Shown: in pieces, positions 22,645 to 34,428 of the stretch
Position numbering within the stretch: the stretch's first letter is position 1
How the letters are laid out: each line of letters opens with the position of its first letter
DNA from: Chalara sp. BL73
Lineage: Eukaryota > Ascomycota > Leotiomycetes > Helotiales
Direction of reading: 5' to 3'
Length of the DNA stretch: 64,000 nt
Assembly (NCBI GenBank): GCA_918026815.1
Contig: CAKJVC010000010.1
Span: forward strand, 1,986,501 to 2,050,500
Notes under the pieces: model-generated
Database searches by the model: none
What the model saw: the letters and a program-made list of their open reading frames with translations, nothing else
What the model was told of the DNA's origin: nothing
Program-made: the position numbers and the translations under genes

Positions 22645-23568
22645 TCAAAGCCACTCCTTGCTGCCACGGTGGGACAAGAACGCTCCAGAATCCTCAATTG
22701 TCATATTTTCAATAACTTTTTTCATGAGAGACACGCTCTCAATTGGACTGATCGGCCCTTTGAAATTCGGATAGAACCTTGAGAATTCTGCCCCCATCTC
22801 TTGCATTCGCGGTATGTGTTCTGGAAGTGCTATTTGGGTTGTCAGCTTCCAAACTGTCATCTCTATTACGACCCGTAGGTTTCGAGACGGGTGAACTTAC
22901 GAGGTCCAGTTGCTGTGTTGACGACCCCTGGGCTCAATGCGAGAAGGATGATTCCCTCCCCCCTCAGCTCAGCAGCGTATTTGGCAACAACTATGTTAGT
23001 AGCCGCTTTGGTCGAGCTGTATAGCACTGAGAACGCGATGTTTGCCTTCTGCGCCAACTCCAAGTCCGCTAAGCCTGTTGACATGACAGTGATCTTCTTA
23101 GCGTTGCCTTTGCGAATGAGCGGAAGAAATGCGTTTATGGAGTAGATGACACCGAGGACGTTCACATCCAAGTTGTTGCTGAACTCTCTGCGAAGGAGGT
23201 CCTCTTGACCGATGAATTCCGTCGGTGTGATGAAATACGCCCCAACATCAAGGTAGGCGCCGTTAACAATGAGATGATCGAGTGATTTGTTGGTTATTTT
23301 AGAAACCTCGCTGGCTGCTATTGTGAGACTTCTGTGATCAACCATGTCAGCCCTGACAATGCGGACGTTGGTGATTTTATCGGCTGCAAGCTGGGCCTCG
23401 ACAGGTTCTGGAGTACGTGCTAGTCCAACGACGGTATTGGCTGGGTCTTGGCTGAGAAATCGAAGCCATTCGTACTGGGAGTTTCGTTAGAATTAGAATA
23501 TGATGAGGCGTGGGAAGGAGCCTTACTCCTAGGCCTCGAGAGGCACCAACAATAACGTAGGACGGCAT
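22645..23568 (-). CDS. Short-chain dehydrogenase/reductase (SDR), 266 aa, three exons
   Basis: Exons are 23568-23527, 23474-22901 and 22829-22645. Intron 1 (52 nt, GTAAGG...CCCAG, branch CTAAC) lies directly after the cofactor loop; intron 2 (71 nt) is GTAAGT...AATAG. The joined frame is exactly 267 codons. The N terminus MPSYVIVGASRGLG holds the Rossmann glycine motif. Further in are NGAY (the NAG-like position), a catalytic Ser region (MSTGLADL) and the YSSTK Tyr-xxx-Lys pair. Size and motifs fit a classical NAD(P)-dependent SDR of about 250 aa; the substrate is unknown. The start was chosen because the glycine motif follows within ten residues. It lies head to head with a Zn(II)2Cys6 gene 0.74 kb away, which may regulate it (inference). 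Confidence 0.85.
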
Positions 23569-24304
23569 TTTAAAAGTTTGACGTTTGTGTGAACTGAAGT
23601 TGAGAGATAGCAATGAAATGGAGATGATGTGTATGAGGATAAAACAAAAGGGACACCTGCGAATCTTTAAGTAGTTTCGTAGGGATTCTCTTACTAAGCA
23701 CTTCGTAGTAGATCTGCCGCACATGTCCCCTATCCTACCTTGAAAAATCATGACTTACCGGCACGATACCAAGCGATTATCCTGTTCAAAAATGGCACAA
23801 GGCTTACCTCACATTCCTACCAGCGCTCCATCTAACTGCTTACACAGTGTTGATGCAGTTGAGACTGCGGCAAGGTAGGCTTTGGGCTACGAAACGGGGG
23901 CAATGCAACTGAATATGTGCGATCTGGATGGTGCCGCCGTCAACCATCCGCGGATGGAAGGACTAGACGAGCCTCGGTTGCAGCTGCTTGCGCGCTTAAT
24001 CCACAAAGCCGCTGAAAGCAGCCGCCACCTTCAAAACGACTATACCCAATTGGGTATGGTATGGTCCTTGGCTAATTTCTAGCGCATTTTGGGACTGTCA
24101 AGTTCCCAGTAAGATATTTTGTAAATGCTTTCTGACCTAGCTTCGGTCAATTCTGGGCCGCGCAAGCACCTCGTCCTTATCAACCATCTGCGGTAGATTA
24201 TCATCAGTCAGAAAGTCTGGAATCTAACTCGAACGAACTTTGGGCATAGATATTGTCGAAATTTCGGGGTCTCTGCCGAGACTCAAGCCGTAACGATTGG
24301 CATA
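23569..24304. promoter_or_regulatory. Divergent intergenic region between SDR and Zn2Cys6 genes
   Basis: This 736-bp stretch separates two genes transcribed away from each other and must carry both promoters. I see no clear CGG(N)CCG dyad that could be defended as a binding site for the regulator. No other gene is evident. Confidence 0.4.
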
Positions 24305-26070
24305 GTGGTAACGCTCTCTATAGGCAGGCTTCCCACAAGCATGTCTAGTAGTGCGAGAAGCACAAAGGGATGTTGGACTTGTCGCCTTCGTAAGAAGAAA
24401 TGTGACGAAGGAAAACCAGTGTGCTTATCATGTAATAATCTCGCCATAACATGCCATGGGTATGGTCCAAAGCCAGAATGGATGGACGGCAAGCGTAGAG
24501 AGAAGGATATGGCGGAGACCATTCGACGTGCAGTCAAGGAAACGACTGCTGAAAAGAAGCGGATAGCAATGAAGCGGCGACAACAACCACGACAACAATT
24601 CAATGGATATACGAACAATGCCGCAGCTAAGGGGCTAACCCATCCAACACTACCTGCTACTACGCTACCATCCGCTGCTCAGACAGACTGGCCAGATGGC
24701 TGGGGAGGGTGCGCGATGAATCGCGTATCCCCGTTAATTGCAACGGACCATCCTCTGTCAGGTTTTTCAGTCGTTCCAGAAGAAATTGACGCAGAACTAC
24801 TCATGCACTACCTAGATCACGTTTTCCCGCTTCAGTTTCCTTTCTATAAGCCGTCGGTAGCCGCTGGTGGTCGGGGCTGGCTTCTATCTATTTTGACGAC
24901 GATAAAACCTTTGTATCATGCTGCTATTAGCTTGGCAGCCTATCACCGGCAGTCCATGCTGTGCCGCGACAGTGCAAGCAAGGACCACGGCCTCGACTTA
25001 GAGTCCCTGGGAAGACAATACGCACGAGCTCTGAGTGAACTCCGGCAATATTTGGCAAAAATCGGGGACAAAAGTGAGGCTCGTACCCAAGTCGAAAATA
25101 TCGACGTCCTTTCTTGTTTGGCAATGTTGATATCTTTGGAAGTCGGTATATCTTCTCCGAAATCATCCATCAATTCTGACATTGTCGCTCATAGATTTTC
25201 AAAGGAGATGCAAGAAATTGGAGGATGCACTTATCTGCAGCGGCAGTGCTTATCCCAGACATCAAACGTGAGGAGAGGATTGCCGAGTATGCCAGTTTAT
25301 CCTCAGGATACCGATCAGCTTTATTCTTCTTCTCCGGCGTGGTTGGATGGTACGACATTCTCTCTTGTAGCACTACAGGTGCACCGCCCTTCTCGAATTG
25401 CGAATGTATTGACGCGGCTTTGGGTTATATTTTCCTTGATAAAATAATGGGCTGCGAGAACTGGGCCATGCTCCTCATCATGGACATTGCTTTCCTTGAC
25501 GACTGGAAACAGAATCTCCAGAGAAGCGCTCAGTTGAGCATGCGCGAGCTGGTCACTCGTGCAACTCACATTGAACGACGTCTTGAAGATGGTATTCGAG
25601 AGAACTCCAGCAGACTCAGCCAATTAACAAATCACAGCATGCCTTCGATTCTAGGTACCAGAGTACAGGAGCCAACTCATCTCATACTTCTGATCACGCG
25701 CATCTTTGCCTGTTCTGCGCTTGTGTATCTAGACGTAGTCGTCTCAGGCGCTTACCCTGAAATGCCAGAAATTCGTGAAAACGTGTCTCGGACGATAGAT
25801 GCTTTGCGAGCACTGCCTGAGAAAGCGATGATTAACAGTCTTACTTGGGCATATTGCATTGCAGGCAGCATGGCAATAGAAGAAGAGCAGATGTTCTTCA
25901 GAGGCTTGGCGGTATCTATCGATGGGGATGCTCCGACATTTGGGAATTTCTTAAAAGCATTACCAATTATAGAAGAGTGCTGGAGACTGCGGAGGGAAGA
26001 GAAACGGCACCAGCCAGTCCACTGGAGAACAGCGATAAATAGTTTGGGGATGAGTGTCTTGCTTGTGTAA
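24305..26070 (+). CDS. Zn(II)2Cys6 transcription factor with fungal-specific domain, about 570 aa
   Basis: Exons are 24305-25141 and 25195-26070. The N terminus carries the binuclear zinc cluster (CWTCRLRKKKCDEGKPVC then LSC, C-X2-C-X6-C spacing), followed by a Lys/Arg-rich linker. The rest reads as the helical fungal transcription factor domain of the PF11951 type, with GVVGWYDILSCSTTGAPPF and KIMGCENWAM. The 53-nt intron (GTCGGT...CATAG, branch CTGAC) was placed where the frame jumps, because the join then reads LEIFKGDARNW, a conserved stretch of the family. The donor GTCGGT is weak. Start may be 24,305 or the second Met at 24,341. It is probably a local regulator; the divergent SDR is an obvious candidate target. 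Confidence 0.85.
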
Positions 26071-27774
26071 TTCTTCTTCCACTAAATTTCGAAATTTTGA
26101 TTCCGTGCATCCATATAGGAACAGAAATGAAATAGACATCACGCCGTGACATCGACAGACACCTAGTAGCGAGCACGTCGGGTGGCTATAAACTCAGAGT
26201 GGGTCGCCTGTCGCCTCAGGACGATTACCATGCGTGGCTGTATGGGTGTGCAACCCAAGGTTTGCGTTCGGTGGCAAGTATATATATATACGGTGGTCGC
26301 TTATGCCGCTGCTGCATGCCAAGTTCTGGTGAACTTGGGTTGTCTCCGTATTAAAGAGTACCTTGGGAAAATAACTCTCGTGGGATCTGAGCACAATCTG
26401 AGATGCACACTCCATCCTGACAGTGCAAGTCACGATCACGTGGGAGACTGTCATGAAGTCTCCCTTTCCCTCAATTCCTTTGCCCCGCCCTTGAGTCTTA
26501 ATGCTACTAACAGTGGTTATAGATAAGAAGGTGGTTACCAGTGATCTCCTTCTCTCCATTAACTAGCACTTTGCATAAGCTACCATTAATAGGTAACAGT
26601 ATGTTCTCACTTAGGAGCGTTAGATCCTGATTTAACAACCATAGCTGCGTGAAAGGTTATGTCAAGGTTTGTTGAGTGATCAGGCCTCCCCATATCGTGT
26701 TATGATATTACTGACATAGAAATGTTAGCAACGACCAAATTAGCAACGTTGGTGCTTTGCTATAGAATGGATGCCTAGAAGTCCTCCCTCGAGACATGAG
26801 TGGAAAGCCGAAACCGTTGCATGCGCTGCGGGATTAGAGCAATGGCTTCCAGCCTCTGCCCAGTCTTGAGACCTTAAACTCGATGGTACCTATTCTTCTG
26901 GAGGATAGGCGCAACGTACGGTTTGAGGGGTAGTTACTTCACGTACTGGTAGTCGATATGGTCCGGGAGTTCATTACATTTCTACGAGAGATGACCCACC
27001 ACATAGGACAACAAATAACTTATTGTTCAGATTGACACCAATTTCGACTTTTAGTGTATCAAGTGTAACGCTGTCTGACCTCTATTACCGGTGCCGACTA
27101 GAACCGGCATATGATCCCACTGGTCATTTGAATCAGACAGTCGTCAAAAAGGTCAGAACTGCTCATCTTTGCCGCTTCAGGCAACCGCATGTTCCAAAGC
27201 TGAAGTCTCGTGAAATGGGAAGAGCGTTAGAAAGTGCTGCTGTTGCGGTAGGCTGGCTACCGAATCCTGTGACTTCATAAGTACTGTAGGGAGTTAAGAT
27301 GTCACCCTGCAAACAAAGACTTGCTGGTGAAAGCGCTGGCAGCGTGCGGTACACAGTCCAATCTCATGTCATCATAGGTAGGTCGTGAGAATAGTCATTT
27401 TGGCAATCCATAACTTGCCAGTGGAATCTATGCACAAATTCGATGGTATTTTGGTAGTACTGAAAGGAGAAGTAGCTTGAATTGATGGAATTTCCGTCGA
27501 TTTAACTGGGATAGGAATCAGAATATCACGGAAAGCAGAATGGGAGGATGCAAATCAGAGCTAAATTCTAGAAAGTTCGACAATAATTTTCATTTTCTCC
27601 ACGTGATGCGACAGCGTCGACATTTGCTGCTGTCAGTGCAATACCCCGGAGTAGAAAATTGAACTAATACAGGGCTATGTCTTAGAATTGTAGCGCAAAC
27701 ATTTAAAACATAGAGTGTAGACTGAAGCCGATTTCGATCACTGCTGTAAGAGGTTAAGAATTGATCTTCAGCTA
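26071..27774. other. 1.7 kb without a recognisable gene
   Basis: Only short, overlapping open frames of up to about 120 codons (26,182-26,559) on both strands, plus one of 85 codons at 27,023-27,280. None has a motif. A short TA run lies near 26,278. This is probably degenerate intergenic DNA. Confidence 0.35.
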
Positions 27775-27997
27775 TGTCACGGCCCTGGCCTTTTCTCGCT
27801 TGGAGCTTGGCACCGGATACCCCAGAGCTCGCTTATCGTGGTGTCCGGCTAGTTCCTGTATATAGAGCGCTGCTTTCCTTCCCTTCTTCTGTCCGTAGCC
27901 TGTTCTCTTAGTTATGACAATTGATAGTTGTTCACAGCTCTGAGTCCTTCCACCTGGATCTACGGTTCGAGATCCCTGTTCAGCTTGAGTTGTTACA
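27775..27997 (+). repeat. Solo LTR, TGTCACGGCC family, 5-bp duplication AGCTA
   Basis: It runs from TGTCACGGCCCTGGCC to CTTGAGTTGTTACA (223 bp) and is flanked on both sides by AGCTA. This is the clean signature of LTR-LTR recombination after retrotransposon insertion. Confidence 0.9.
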
Positions 27998-28140
27998 AGC
28001 TACCCATTCCGAGAATATTCTGGCTATCAATTGCAAGTTGAAATTTATGTGTAGAAATTTGGTTTCGGTGTCTCGCGACATAGTGCGACTCGCTACGCAG
28101 GGATGGACGTTACTACGCTACGCACATGACTAGGCCTAAG

Positions 28141-30081
28141 TGTCACGGTACTCAATACCGCACCGGCTATGGAGACGCTCATTGGCTCGCTTACTACTCA
28201 CCTACTGTGGTCACGTGGTCATGGCTCTCTTGATATAAGTGTCAGGAATCGGCTTACGTGAGTATGCCAAGGAGCTAGAGCAGCCCACGCACACACACAG
28301 ATTACAGCCGTAATTGTAGAGAAAATACAATCACCATCATATCGCTATTCCAAGCCTGTATTCCATGGCCGTGATACCCTCACAGATCCTCTAATTGATT
28401 CCCTGTGTAATACCTCCTATTTCTGACAATAAGGGATGCTACAGCAACAGCTACACCTTTCCTCCTTAGTTTAGTTTTCTCGTATTGAAGCACCTATATA
28501 TCGCCTCATCAGGCTCATAGTGTCAGGGTCCAGACAGGGGTCGAGCCCGACCCACTTATATGCTACACACATGCGACACGCCACGTAAGGAGCTGGTGGC
28601 GTATCGAAAGCTATAAGGAGGGGTGAAGAACAAGAGTGGTACAGCAGAGAATAGTTTGTGTTCTGTATGCGTTATAATACTACAATCGATACAATAGATT
28701 CTATCATTCCGCACGTATTAGACTAGTCACTCTACCTATGGTCTGGCACCTTACATGCTATTCTCTCTTCTCAGAGGTAGCTCGATTAGTTAGAACGTTG
28801 CGAGGAACAGTTAGTTGGCTACAAGAAATCAATGGCTACGCACGAGAGCGAATCGGCTACGAGCCTGGCACGAACCACATACGATGAGCCAGCGGCCAAG
28901 AGACCTAGATATGAGAGATGGGATGATGAGTTTTTGCATGTCCGCGATCTGCCGACATATTATGGGCACACTATTGAAGAAGCTCAAGTTTTTATATCAG
29001 GAGCGGAAAGGAGATTCAGGATGCTAGGAGGCACATGGAAAGATCAAGAGAAAATCGACTATTGCGTCGTAGCTCTCGATAAGAAGCTGGAAAGACGATG
29101 GTCCTTTTACGAGTCGGACTCGACTCAAAAGCTTTCGTGGGAGATATTCAAAACATGGTTGGCCGACGTCGTGATAGACTCTCATTCGAGAAGAGTTCGC
29201 GCAGCTATAGAATACGAGGAAGCTCGACAAGAAGCCGGCGAGAAAGTAGACGATTTTGCTATTCGGCTGGCTACGCTAGAGAAAGAGCTGGGATATAACG
29301 AGTCGGAGGATAGTCGGAGAAAAGCCGATACGTTATTCGCGAAGCTCAGACCAGAGCTCAAAGGTCAGATATTGTACGCTGGGGACCTTTCTACAACCAG
29401 AGAAGCAATTTTGCAGCTGGCAAGGCGGATAGAGCAAGCAGAAAGAATAGAGAGCGGCTTGGCCGAGGAAGAGATGTTTGCTGAAGTAGTGCCGGTGGTT
29501 GCACCTATAGTTAGAAGAACGACAGGTGTCGATACCGAGTCGGAGAAGAAACGCCGCAGAGGCGTAAAGAGAGAACCCGGTCGTTGTCGTTTTTGTGGAA
29601 GTGAGGATCATTTTTCTAGACGTTGCCCGGAAGTGGCTTGCTACAGTTGCGGAGAAAAGGGGCATATTGCACGAAAGTGCAAAAAAGCCAGATAGGTGGA
29701 TGGCTAAGTCTGTACAGGTGTGCCAGCCGATAGGGTTGCGAGCAGGCTTCGAGTGGGCACCGATTCTACGAGGCACTGTATGCAAAAAGAGAAAGAAAGA
29801 AAGGTCAGAAGGCGGCAGAGTACGCCCTGACAAAAGCTGGTCGACTAATACGCTGCAGCGTATGTGAGTAGTCAGTAGTATAGGCCTCGTACAAGGAGAA
29901 TGGGGGTACCGCTACAAGACCATAGGGATAGAGGCGTTAGTACGTATATACTGGAAGGCTGCGAAACGCACATGCTCCGAGATATCGACTATACGTACCC
30001 TGCGTCCTCCTTAGTTTAGTATTCTCGTATTGAAGCACCTATATATCGCCTCACCATGCTCATAGGACCGTGATCGTGACA
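28141..30081. mobile_element. Composite retroelement remnant carrying a gag gene
   Basis: The region starts TGTCACGGTACTC and ends GATCGTGACA, with CTAAG before and CTGAG after (four of five match). A block of about 55 bp (CTCGTATTGAAGCACCTATA and neighbours) lies at 28,465-28,518 and again at 30,006-30,062. It is the reverse complement of LTR sequence also found at 2,434. Between them is a gag open frame on the plus strand. A second terminus, TGTCAGGG at about 28,519, pairs with CCCTGACA at about 29,831, suggesting nested insertion. No protease, reverse transcriptase or integrase is present. The exact nesting order is uncertain. Confidence 0.55.
28832..29695 (+). CDS. Retrotransposon Gag-like protein with two CCHC zinc knuckles, 287 aa
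   Basis: Intact open frame. The N-terminal two thirds resemble a capsid-type retrotransposon gag domain (KLERRWSFYESDS, FKTWLADVVIDSHSRRVRAA, DDFAIRLATLEKELGY). The C terminus has two zinc knuckles of C-X2-C-X4-H-X4-C form: CRFCGSEDHFSRRC (about 252-265) and CYSCGEKGHIARKC (about 270-283). It ends in KKAR. Gag packages element RNA into particles in the cytoplasm. No pol frame follows, so this is either a non-autonomous gag-only element or the surviving part of a deleted Ty3-like retrotransposon. Confidence 0.8.
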   Translation: MATHESESATSLARTTYDEPAAKRPRYERWDDEFLHVRDLPTYYGHTIEEAQVFISGAERRFRMLGGTWKDQEKIDYCVVALDKKLERRWSFYESDSTQKLSWEIFKTWLADVVIDSHSRRVRAAIEYEEARQEAGEKVDDFAIRLATLEKELGYNESEDSRRKADTLFAKLRPELKGQILYAGDLSTTREAILQLARRIEQAERIESGLAEEEMFAEVVPVVAPIVRRTTGVDTESEKKRRRGVKREPGRCRFCGSEDHFSRRCPEVACYSCGEKGHIARKCKKAR

Positions 30082-30269
30082 CTGAGAATAGTGGCAGAGT
30101 AAAATATAGCGAGCCCCAACAACCACAACCACAATAATCCGACAGCTCGCCGCACTCAATTTGCTACCATAACCTCCCTCTATTCACTCCCTTACACCTC
30201 TACTGACCCCTGGCATGGTGGGAGGCCCTGTAGCCTCTGACATAGCGCCAACCGACCCGAAGAGGCCCT

Positions 30270-31170
30270 TTTCTTTTTAACACGCTCTCAGTACTGCCTT
30301 AAAGGAGGCAGAACACCGCACAACAGAAGCACAAAACCTTTTTCAGGGCATTACGCAAGCCCTCGACCTAGAGATAAAGGCTGTAAAGCTACAGAGACTC
30401 CCGCTACTACTCGAAATTTTTTTTTTTCATTTTTGCGAAGATATTTTCAATATGGCGCAGGCTCATTTCCGCAGCTACATTTGCGGCTCCGGCCCTTCCT
30501 TTGCACTACACTCAACAAGTCATAAAAGCACGCCACCGACCTGTTTACACAATACAAAAGCATCTGTCAGCAAAACTGCTCCTAACCCCGAACCGACATA
30601 CGCTAGCTGTAACAATCGGTATGCCCAAGGTGCGGCACGGAGGTCATGATACAGGAGCAAGGGGTGATGATCAGGGTATGAGGGGTTTCAGACCCAATAC
30701 GGGAGAGAGTAAGAGTCGCCTATATAAAGGCATGTTCCTATTCTCTACAGTTGCTCCTCACGTTTTTGTATCCTTAGTTCTTTAGACCTATAAGGCATCA
30801 CTATCAGCCTATTGTACACACTCCCATATGCCTCTATTCTAGCCCGTGATTCCTTGCGTCGTTACACTAGCGTAACTAAAACCGCAGTAGCAAACGCAAC
30901 TATTTCGCTAACAGCTACCCGTAAGCTTTTGAAACTTCCCGCGAAACAAGTACCCTCAGATAACCGACTTTTCGTTCGCTTACACACTTCCTTCCCGTAC
31001 CGTTAACTTTCAAGCTACGCTATGCCTGACATTCTAAAGAAAGCCGGCTTCTAAAAAGAAATCCGCAAAGTACAGGCTGTCAACTCCGGACTCGCTTTTT
31101 GCCCAACTTCCCCAGCGACGCGAACTACTCTAGTTACGCGGATTCAAGAGGGATTGCAATATGCACACGT
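30270..31170 (+). pseudogene. Tad1-like LINE ORF1 remnant
   Basis: Degenerate plus-strand frames read like the gag-like ORF1 of fungal Tad1-clade LINEs. There is a helical segment (TALKEAEHRTTEAQNLFQ) near 30,290, then a degenerate middle. Near 30,955-31,120 comes a block DNRLFVRLHTSFPYR, then SSYAMPDILKKAGF, EIRKVQAVNSGLAFCPTS, which matches the conserved order RLF(I/V)R...VQAV.SG.A..PTS of that protein. Stops and frame changes break it, and no ORF2 follows. The family call rests on remembered motif order and is moderately sure. Confidence 0.5.
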
Positions 31171-31184
31171 GACTGCGATGTAAT

Positions 31185-31475
31185 AAAAACAATGATGTAT
31201 TGATATCAAAAGTATGCTTGTCTGTCGGCTCACCTACAGCCTGCAACCGACCCTAACCGACTCTGGCTGTCACACCTTAACCGACTCTGGCTGTTACACT
31301 TGCAGCCACTATAGAGGAGCCAACCTCTAGAGCTCGGTAGCTCAGTAGGTCAAGAATACAGCACTGTCAGGCATCGTTAGGGGATATGAGGAAAAGCTAG
31401 AGCTCTCTGGAGAAAGGCAAGCTTGGGTTTTCCTGCTAGACTGACAAGCCTACTTTTGATATCAATACATTACTA
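31185..31475. repeat. Inverted and direct copies of the ATATCAATACAT LTR family
   Basis: A reversed 3' end (ATGTATTGATATCAAAAGTA, near 31,195) is followed within 100 bp by a forward copy ending TTTTGATATCAATACAT at about 31,472. Two pieces of the same LTR therefore face each other, with the forward copy matching 20,870-21,225 over most of its length. Confidence 0.55.
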
Positions 31476-34428
31476 TTGCAATTACATCTCCAGTCGCGTG
31501 TTCTTACCTGTTATATTGCAATCCCTCCTGCAGCCCTCTTTCTGTTACAATATCCTGCGTCCTCTATCTTCAACCACAGTTCAAGCAAGCAGCAATGCCC
31601 CAGCCAGCAGTGTCGACCGCGTTAACATTTGACTTCAAAAAATTCCCGCTCAGCACAATCAACATTTTCCGTTCTCCTCAGAATGGAGCGCAGCAAGACG
31701 CCCACTGATCGCCAGGATCCTCGTCGTCTCCCCAGTCTCCCCTGTCCCCCTGCCAGAATTTCTTGAACTTCCCCTGCCTTCATAATAACAATTCATTAGT
31801 AACTCTCAAGAAAAGTAACAGAAACATTTCGCACTACTGAGAAACGCTTTCCAATTTCCCCTTCCCTTGATTTATCCCACTCGTCAGGCTTGTTGTCCCT
31901 TGGCCCCTTCATCACGACACTTCATTTGAATATATATTCTAGAAAGTCGCCGCTCCCCGCATTCATCGTTCTCCAACTCCAACCTACCCTCCCTCGTCCT
32001 GAAAACCAACGCTAAAACCACCACAAATAGTAAAAGTTGCCGCGCTTTTCTTGCTTTGGCAGACTTAATGACACTTCATTGTCCTTTTCCAACTTCTACT
32101 CTCTCTCATGAATTGTAAAACATGCAAATGTGCAAATAGGGCAACGAAATATGGGAGTTTACTTCGCTTTCTGTTTCGGTATGGCCCCCGGCCCTCCCTT
32201 TGATGAATGGAGTAGTGCTTGTGCTGGGCGATTGCTTGGTGGGGAATCGCGGGGGGAAGTGTTCGAGGGCTTGTTGGGAGGGAGATCGGAATCTCCACCG
32301 ATAGTTTGGGTTCTGTCTCTGAAACACATTTTTTGATTTTTGATGAATCGGTACTGTGATGGATACTGTTTTTGGCTTCTCAGCGTAAATTGTGAGATGT
32401 TATAACTCACTCCGAAGTTGACTTGATGTCATTACTCCTCTTGACCGTGGCTTTGCTGTGAGCCTTGCTCCGCCTTGCTCCGCCTTGGAGGAAAAGCGTA
32501 GATTGCCTTGGCAAATATACTTAGTACAAGCGAGCAGTCCAATCAACGCGCCGCTTTTTCTTCGGAAGAACGTGGCATTGGAAACCTAACTTCTAAATTT
32601 GCTTAGTTTAATATACAGGCATAGCGCCTAGAAGCATATGAATCCTTAGGGACTTAGCAGTGCTGGTTCTTCAACGGTATGTCGTCGCAAAGTATGATGA
32701 TAACGCCAAGAAGCATTGTAACTCTTGCGTTGTCTCGATGCGCACTTACTTGAGAAGACGGGGGCCATGGGCATTGACCAAGAAACATTTTAAGCGCCCG
32801 CTTAGGAAAATCAGGATTAGAGAATCGGAAAATACAATTCTGGGCTTATTTCAAGTTCGCGCGTTTGGCCACCTGATATTGAAGTTGTAAATTGAGGACC
32901 GAGAATGGATTTCCTCATAGAGCCAATTATTGACCTTGCTCACCACCCCGCTATGCGCCGCTCGCTCGCATAAGCCGTTTCTTGTCCTTGTCTCTCACAC
33001 TGCCCGCACTTCGTTTTCAGAGCATACCAAAGTGAGGCATTTCTTCTTAACCCTTGCCTGCTGTATCAGCATCAATTTCCTAACCCCGCCTGCCACACCG
33101 ACGCGTCGATCTGTCACGGCCCTGGCCCCCATCTCGAGCTTGGCGCCAGACACTGCAGAGCCCGGTGGAGCTTGGCCCTTGTAACCACAGGGCTCGGCAT
33201 CCCAGAGCTTGGCAACCGACGCTACAGGGCTCGCTTACACTGGCCCCTGGACAGCCCCCTGTATATAAAGCACTGCTCTCTTTTCCTTCTTCTGTCCGTA
33301 GCTTGTTCTCTCAGTTATAACAATTGATAGTTGTTCACACTTTCGAGTCCTTCTACCTAGATCTACGGATCGAGATCCCTGTTCAGCTTGAGTTGTTACA
33401 CGATCCGGTGCATCGCGTGAATCCAAGCCGGGCCCAAAAACCCCTCTCCTCACTCCTCCCACCCTGTACCCCGACTCCCAGCCCCCAGCCAAAGCCACGG
33501 CGTATAACTGCTTTGCTTTCCACCTGCGGTTCTCAAGCATAACAATTCTCAGTTTCCTGGTGAGAGGTGCTTCGCCCCGCCCCTGGAAACACAAGCCGAG
33601 CGTGACCGCTCCACCGGCGACCGCGGGGAAGCTGCAGACTTACTGAGCAGAGCTGCGACGCAAATGGCGACGAAGAATTTCTCGTCGAAATTATAAAAAC
33701 ACACGCAGTAAAGATTTTGGAAGTGAGAGGCAGCCAGCCAACATATGGCGGGGAGCACTGCTTGGCGAGAACCGCCAGGGCTTTCGATCATAAAGTCAAC
33801 AACAATCGAGAAGCGCGGGTAATCTCGGAACAAAGGCTTTGAATCCTAAGTTTTATCTATGCTTCATATCTTCTATGGAAAGCTCCTGTAATACCAAAAC
33901 TCATCGAGCTGTAGATAGACATAGAGGGATTATATCCCGAGCAAAGCGTTCGCATATTTAAATTTATTGTGCTTCAGTAGTGACATAGTGTCCATCGAAC
34001 GGCAAACGAGAGCCCCACTTCCTGACTGTACGGGAAAACGGAAACGGGATAGCCGTAATTTAGCAATACTGACGCGGGTTGTTGTTGAAGGCTATATGTG
34101 TCACGTGAATTGTCATGTGATCCCTGTAGGGAATAGGTTTGGTCTCAGCCTGCAATATGTATATATCACTCGTTTTGTCTCGTTAGAAGAGGAATCAAGC
34201 ACTTTTCACTTTAATAGTTGTTAAACTGCCAACTCGGATCGGGCCGCAAGACTAAAGCTTGTTTCGAGTTTGGCTTGCTCGAACTCGAACACTTGCATCC
34301 GCGCCAACATTATAGCATTACCATACGCGCGCTTATTCTCGTAACACGTGCTAATAAGTATACATGGTTGCTTGTAAGGTCATAGCTACATGATTTTATA
34401 TATCGTACTATACACACATAAAATTCTG
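31476..34428. other. About 3 kb with one solo LTR and no gene
   Basis: Apart from the solo LTR at 33,112-33,400, this stretch has only short overlapping open frames on both strands (32,065-32,410, 32,660-33,184, 33,549-33,833) without motifs. CT-rich tracts occur near 31,740 and 31,860. The right part is the downstream flank of the convergent receptor gene. Confidence 0.35.
33112..33400 (+). repeat. Solo LTR, TGTCACGGCC family, 5-bp duplication CGATC
   Basis: It runs from TGTCACGGCCCTGGCC to CTTGAGTTGTTACA (289 bp) and is flanked by CGATC on both sides. It is longer than the 27,775 copy because of extra GGCTCGGC-type sequence in its 5' part. Confidence 0.9.
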
